A stretch of DNA of 8,482 nucleotides, taken from NCBI GenBank assembly GCA_900765975.1, contig CAAFTS010000114.1:1-8482 (forward strand). Reading direction: 5' to 3'. Source of the stretch: Lachnospiraceae bacterium. GTDB taxonomy: Bacteria; Bacillota; Clostridia; Lachnospirales; Lachnospiraceae. The position numbers and the translations under genes are program-made. Below are positions 5,854-8,482 of this stretch, one piece after another (the stretch's first letter is position 1; every line of letters begins with the position of its first letter). The notes under the pieces were generated by a model, which made no database searches, was not told the origin of the DNA, and saw only the letters and a program-made list of their open reading frames with translations.

Positions 5854-6213
5854 TCAATAACAAATTCCTTTTTCATCAAGAATTTCTGACATTCCGTGTT
5901 TTACCATATACTCTATACCAATCCCCTGCATTATCTCAATCGCTGATAGCATTTTTAAACCCATATCGGTTAGAAAATATTCTACTTTGAGAGGATAACC
6001 AGCGTAGGATTTTTTCCCGACTAAGCCAAACTGTTTTAATTCTTTCAGTTGCTCCAAAAGCATTTTTTGACTTATTCCATCAATGCTATGTAACAAATCA
6101 GAAAATGAGCAAGAGCCTTTCCTCAAATTAAAAATTATAATAAGTTTCCATTTACCCTTTACCATATCGTGAACCAATTCCAACGGACATGTAAATTCAC
6201 TGCGAATTTTCAA
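5854..6213 (-). CDS. HxlR family winged-helix regulator
   Basis: A 119-residue regulator starting MKIRSEFTCPLELVHDMVKG. It has the HxlR core: the conserved Cys9 followed by Pro-Leu, then KGKWKLIIIFNLRKG, the recognition region FSDLLHSIDGISQKMLLEQL, and the wing GLVGKKSYAGYPLKVEYFLT ending before the dimer helix. HxlR members such as YodB, HypR and CatR sense electrophiles, quinones or oxidants through this N-terminal Cys, so redox or electrophile sensing is plausible here. The TTG at 6213 is chosen because AAGGTGGTGA (6219-6228) sits 5 bases upstream. Upstream GTG codons at 6222-6225 lie inside that ribosome site. The hydrolase gene follows on the same strand, and VanS ends 91 bases upstream. 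Confidence 0.9.
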   Translation of the reverse strand: MKIRSEFTCPLELVHDMVKGKWKLIIIFNLRKGSCSFSDLLHSIDGISQKMLLEQLKELKQFGLVGKKSYAGYPLKVEYFLTDMGLKMLSAIEIMQGIGIEYMVKHGMSEILDEKGICY

Positions 6214-6218
6214 AATGC

Positions 6219-6228
6219 TCACCACCTT
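6219..6228 (-). promoter_or_regulatory. ribosome binding site that fixes the hxlR TTG start
   Basis: On the minus strand AAGGTGGTGA differs by one base from the full anti-rRNA match AAGGAGGTGA. It lies five bases before TTG at 6213. It contains the tandem GTG codons that a longer frame would have to use as its start, so that longer form is unlikely. Confidence 0.65.
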
Positions 6229-6236
6229 TTTAATGT

Positions 6237-6242
6237 ATTATA
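6237..6242 (-). promoter_or_regulatory. possible -10 element of the hxlR promoter
   Basis: The minus strand reads ATTATATAATAC, containing TATAAT, about 24 bases before the TTG start. The 10-bp core ATTATATAAT (6237-6246) is palindromic. No good -35 is visible at 16-18 bases. A CTGAT...ATCAG inverted repeat (6249-6275 region) lies just upstream and could be a regulator site or a weak end for the vanS transcript. Confidence 0.4.
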
Positions 6243-6304
6243 TAATCGTCTGATTCCCCGCCTGTTCTATCAGGTCGATCGAAATGGTAGATGTATTAAA
6301 ATCG

Positions 6305-7465
6305 CTAAGATGCTGTGACAGAGATTTTGGATGATGCTGATGGGATTTCAATGATGAAAGCAGTGCGTCCATTACTGCTTTCAGCCCTTATCTGTCCGCC
6401 ATGCAGTACAATAATATTTTTTGCAATAGCAAGCCCCAGGCCGGAGCCTCCTGTTTCGCTTAATCTCGCATTGCTTAAACGGCAGAATTTATCAAAAATC
6501 ACATTGAGCTTATCCTCCGGAATTTCCCCATCATTTTCAAATTGAATCACCGTCCATTCTGAAAGCTCTCTGGCTGAGACTTTGATAACGCTGTTTTCCG
6601 CACTATAAGAAATGGCATTTTTCAGGATATTATTAAACACTCTGGCCAGCTTATCAGAGTCTCCATACACAGATATGTCCTCATCCACATGATTCTCTAT
6701 GATTTTTCCGCATGCATTCAACTGCGGATACAACTCATCTGAAATCTGAGCAATCATATAAAAAAGATCAACCTTTGTCTTATGAAGCGGAAGAGATTCT
6801 GAATGGCTGCGGGTAATCTCAAAAAACTCATTCACCAGGGTCCTGAGCCGGTTCGCCTTTTCCCATGCAGTATGGATATATTTTGCTTTCTCCTCATCGG
6901 GCATATCCGGTGTTTCATCTAAAAGGCTGAGATATCCTATCACAGATGTCAGTGGGGTCTTGATATCATGGGCCAGATATACCACCAGATCATTCTTCTG
7001 CTGCTCTGCCCTCTTAGCCTTATCCGCCCGTTCTGCAAGTGTCCGCTTAACATCGGCCAGTTTATGCTCCACACTCTCCAGTTCCGGAGACAGGGAAATC
7101 GCTGCCCTTTCCTCCATAAGCTTGTCAATCCCTGTTACTACCTCATCAAAATATCTTTTATATGTGTCCAAAAGCATGTGGAACAACAAAAAAACAAATA
7201 TGATTATGACCAACGCAAGAATAAACTGCATATTGACAGTCACTAGCTTGAAATATATCAAATCAGCTTCCTTCTCACTGATTGAAAGACTGCGTGCAAC
7301 TGTCCCGACAATCGCGTCTGCCAAGTGTCCACGCGTCAGCATCCGCAGGGCAAAGACTGTAGCAACTGCTCCCACTGTAATCCATAATCCTCTGATAAAT
7401 GTAATACGGCCGAGCTTTGAATAGTTGTATTTTGTTTTTTTAAATTTCCCCAATTTTATATCCAA
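6305..7465 (-). CDS. VanS-like sensor histidine kinase
   Basis: A 386-residue inner-membrane kinase. Two membrane helices (about 22-42 and 79-98) enclose a short extracytoplasmic loop of about 36 residues, as in VanS proteins. A HAMP-like and coiled-coil linker follows (about 100-158). The H-box is YLAHDIKTPLTSVIGYLSLL with phospho-acceptor His166. The ATP domain has an N-box FNNILKNA (277-284), then NDG (311-313) and a GGSGLGL G2 box (339-345). The H-box wording is very close to VanS. The gene overlaps vanR by 26 bases. The start is TTG at 7465, with six G directly in front but poor spacing. TTG at 7453 is an alternative. No vanH/A/X, vanT or vanY gene is in the window, so the signal and targets are unknown. 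Confidence 0.9.
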   Translation of the reverse strand: MDIKLGKFKKTKYNYSKLGRITFIRGLWITVGAVATVFALRMLTRGHLADAIVGTVARSLSISEKEADLIYFKLVTVNMQFILALVIIIFVFLLFHMLLDTYKRYFDEVVTGIDKLMEERAAISLSPELESVEHKLADVKRTLAERADKAKRAEQQKNDLVVYLAHDIKTPLTSVIGYLSLLDETPDMPDEEKAKYIHTAWEKANRLRTLVNEFFEITRSHSESLPLHKTKVDLFYMIAQISDELYPQLNACGKIIENHVDEDISVYGDSDKLARVFNNILKNAISYSAENSVIKVSARELSEWTVIQFENDGEIPEDKLNVIFDKFCRLSNARLSETGGSGLGLAIAKNIIVLHGGQIRAESSNGRTAFIIEIPSASSKISVTAS

Positions 7466-8147
7466 CCCCCCAAACCGTTTTTATATATCTGGGATTTTCC
7501 CCGGTATCCTTCATCTTCTCACGAAGATGGCGGATGTGTACGGTAATTGTATTGTTACTCTTGGTATAATATTCTTCCTGCCAGACTTCATGGAATAATT
7601 CTTCGGCACTGACGACACTGCACTTGCGCTCTAAAAGAATTCTTAGTATGGAAAACTCCGTAGGGGTCAGTGACAGCGTCTCTCCATTAAGCCGGCATTC
7701 ATATGTCTTAATGTTCATCGTCAAACCGGCATATTTGAAGATTTCATCTGCTGCCGGAACCGCTGAGCCCGCATTGTATTTCTTGTAACGGCGTAGCTGG
7801 GCCTTTACCCTTGCTACCAGCTCAAGGGGCAGGAACGGTTTTGTAATATAATCATCTGCACCGAGTGTAAGCCCGGTAATTTTATCCGTCTCTCCATCCT
7901 TAGCCGTAAGCATGATTACCGGATATGTGTACTCCTTACTTCGGATGGACTGACATATCGAAAGTCCGCTGATATCCGGAAGCATAATATCCAATATAGC
8001 CAAGTCAAAGTCTGTACTCCCAATACAGACAAGCGCTTCCTCCCCTGAATAAAACTTATATACATCCATATTTTCATTTTGAAGATATACTTCGATCAGA
8101 TCCGCAATTTCTTTCTCATCATCAACAACAAGTATTTTTTCAAGCAA
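7440..8147 (-). CDS. VanR-like OmpR-family response regulator
   Basis: A 235-residue cytoplasmic regulator. The receiver domain (1-120) has the acidic pair Asp9-Asp10, phospho-acceptor Asp53 in LAILDIMLPD, Thr81 and Lys103 (ITKPF). Residues about 137-232 form an OmpR/PhoB winged helix containing LTPTEFSILRILLERKCSVV and the closing YIKTVWGVGYKI. The closest recognised group is the VanR of VanABDEGLN-type systems. The TTG start at 8147 has AAAGGAG with 9 bases of spacing. An ATG at 8152 is out of frame. The vanS-like gene overlaps its end, so the pair is one operon. Its own promoter region may be autoregulated, as is usual in the family. Calling it a vancomycin regulator would go beyond the evidence. 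Confidence 0.93.
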   Translation of the reverse strand: MLEKILVVDDEKEIADLIEVYLQNENMDVYKFYSGEEALVCIGSTDFDLAILDIMLPDISGLSICQSIRSKEYTYPVIMLTAKDGETDKITGLTLGADDYITKPFLPLELVARVKAQLRRYKKYNAGSAVPAADEIFKYAGLTMNIKTYECRLNGETLSLTPTEFSILRILLERKCSVVSAEELFHEVWQEEYYTKSNNTITVHIRHLREKMKDTGENPRYIKTVWGVGYKIGEI

Positions 8148-8180
8148 AGCATGACACTCCTTTCAGATTAAATCATATAC

Positions 8181-8186
8181 ATTATA
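8181..8186 (-). promoter_or_regulatory. possible -10 element of the vanRS-like operon
   Basis: The minus strand reads CCGGTATAATGTATATG, with a perfect TATAAT about 34 bases before the TTG start of the response regulator. No good -35 is seen. The -35 position is occupied by ACAC-TAAT-GTGT (8198-8209), a small inverted repeat that could be an activator site. This arrangement would suit control by the phosphorylated regulator. Confidence 0.5.
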
Positions 8187-8250
8187 CCGGATCCGTGACA
8201 CTAATGTGTTTATATATAATGGATAAATGATTAATTATTTCCTAAGATAC

Positions 8251-8268
8251 ACATAATTATAATTATGT
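8251..8268. repeat. 18-bp perfect palindrome upstream of the VanR-like gene
   Basis: ACATAATTATAATTATGT reads identically on both strands with no spacer. It lies about 65 bases upstream of the candidate -10 of the vanRS-like operon. It could be an operator or a cruciform-prone AT tract. Its strict symmetry is notable, but AT-only cores of this kind also arise by chance. Confidence 0.5.
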
Positions 8269-8363
8269 TGGAGAAATGTGATATTAAAGCCCGAACTGTT
8301 TGGCTGGAGCCTTAGTTTATAAAAAGAAAAAGGCGGCCTGAAAATAAATTCAGGTTCTATACT

Positions 8364-8400
8364 GAATGTTGGGGTGTGCTGAACAGCACACTTGCAACAT
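8364..8400 (+). terminator. hairpin with GAAC loop in the gene-free right end
   Basis: GAATGTTG (8364-8371) pairs with CAACATTC (8393-8400), and inside it GTGTGCT pairs with AGCACAC around the loop GAAC. TTTT CG TT follows on the plus strand, a weak U tract. It may be an intrinsic terminator or attenuator of a short plus-strand leader transcript. A smaller hairpin CCTGAA-AATAAA-TTCAGG lies just before it at 8337-8354. Confidence 0.5.
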
Positions 8401-8420
8401 TCTTTTCGTTGTAATAAAAT
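8392..8420 (+). promoter_or_regulatory. plus-strand promoter candidate TTGCAA - 17 bp - TAAAAT
   Basis: TTGCAA (8392-8397) and TAAAAT (8415-8420) are exactly 17 bases apart and point out of the window. GGAGGTGAC at 8474-8482 is a strong ribosome site about 55 bases downstream, so a gene is expected to start just beyond the window. The -35 overlaps the right arm of the hairpin at 8364-8400. Confidence 0.45.
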
Positions 8421-8482
8421 ACATCTATAAGAAGCCTCCTAAACGCATTATCCCGACCAAAGTTTAATGTTATGGAGGTGAC

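Larger units (their letters stand above)
8148..8482. other. gene-free region between the VanR-like gene and an off-window plus-strand gene
   Basis: No convincing gene is present in these 335 bases. They contain the minus-strand promoter region of the VanR-like gene, an 18-bp palindrome, and on the plus strand a 14-codon frame (GTG 8278 to TAA 8320) with a weak GGAG four bases in front. Two hairpins, a promoter-like pair and a terminal Shine-Dalgarno follow. CCTCC-TAA at 8435-8442 can pair with TTA-(T)-GGAGG at 8470-8478, which would hide that ribosome site. The layout is that of a regulated 5' leader. Confidence 0.5.

Noticed and set aside
6960..7424. A 154-aa plus-strand frame opposite the sensor kinase
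   Set aside because: It is Ser/Thr-rich and is antisense to a kinase with all catalytic boxes intact.
6305..8147. Labelling the pair as a vancomycin-resistance locus
   Set aside because: No ligase, dehydrogenase, dipeptidase, racemase or carboxypeptidase gene is present. VanRS-like pairs exist without resistance genes.
8472..8482. ATG at 8472 as a gene start
   Set aside because: This ATG overlaps the GGAGGTGAC ribosome site. The true start is more likely a few bases past the window.

Overview
The window looks like chromosomal or accessory DNA from a low-to-moderate GC Firmicute, most likely a gut Clostridium-type bacterium of the Lachnospiraceae sort. This rests on strong AGGAGG-type ribosome binding sites, AT-rich intergenic promoters, frequent TTG/GTG starts, and the protein families present: AraC with a GyrI-like domain next to DUF3788, a VanR/VanS-like pair, and a TetR-controlled ABC exporter. 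No rRNA, tRNA, CRISPR array or intact transposase gene was seen. The assignment is inference from style and families; no database was searched.

Layout. Positions 1-206 hold the possible tail of a plus-strand gene (stop at 68-70) and a rho-independent terminator built from repeated GCCTGCTC / GAGCAGGC arms. Positions 207-1581 (minus) are a two-gene operon: an AraC regulator with a C-terminal effector-binding domain, then a DUF3788 protein. Positions 1582-1945 hold two outward-facing promoters separated by a 166-bp nearly full-length palindrome with perfect 20-bp ends, which resembles a MITE. Positions 1946-5049 (plus) are a TetR regulator, its terminator, and a four-gene run: ABC ATPase, two six-helix permeases joined by ATGA overlaps, and a 42-aa one-helix membrane protein. 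A very strong hairpin without a U tract closes this run at 5056-5105. Positions 5226-6213 (minus) are an HxlR regulator followed by an isochorismatase-family cysteine hydrolase; this pair looks more AT-rich than its neighbours. Positions 6305-8147 (minus) are an overlapping VanR/VanS-like two-component system with no van resistance enzymes in view. Positions 8148-8482 hold no gene: they contain the vanR promoter region, an 18-bp perfect palindrome, and on the plus strand a hairpin, a promoter-like pair and an end-of-window Shine-Dalgarno that probably serves a gene starting just outside.

How the parts work together. The best-supported regulatory story is the TetR/ABC module. A 25-bp palindrome (ATGACTATATT...GTCAT) covers the start region of the tetR promoter, and a second 25-bp copy lies just before the ATPase gene. 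This implies that TetR represses both itself and the exporter. The exporter has one ATPase and two different but related permeases, the same gene make-up as the mycobacterial Rv2686c-Rv2688c drug exporter. The substrate is unknown. The window as a whole is a cluster of small sense-and-respond modules (AraC/GyrI, TetR/ABC, HxlR/hydrolase, VanRS), each with its own local regulator.
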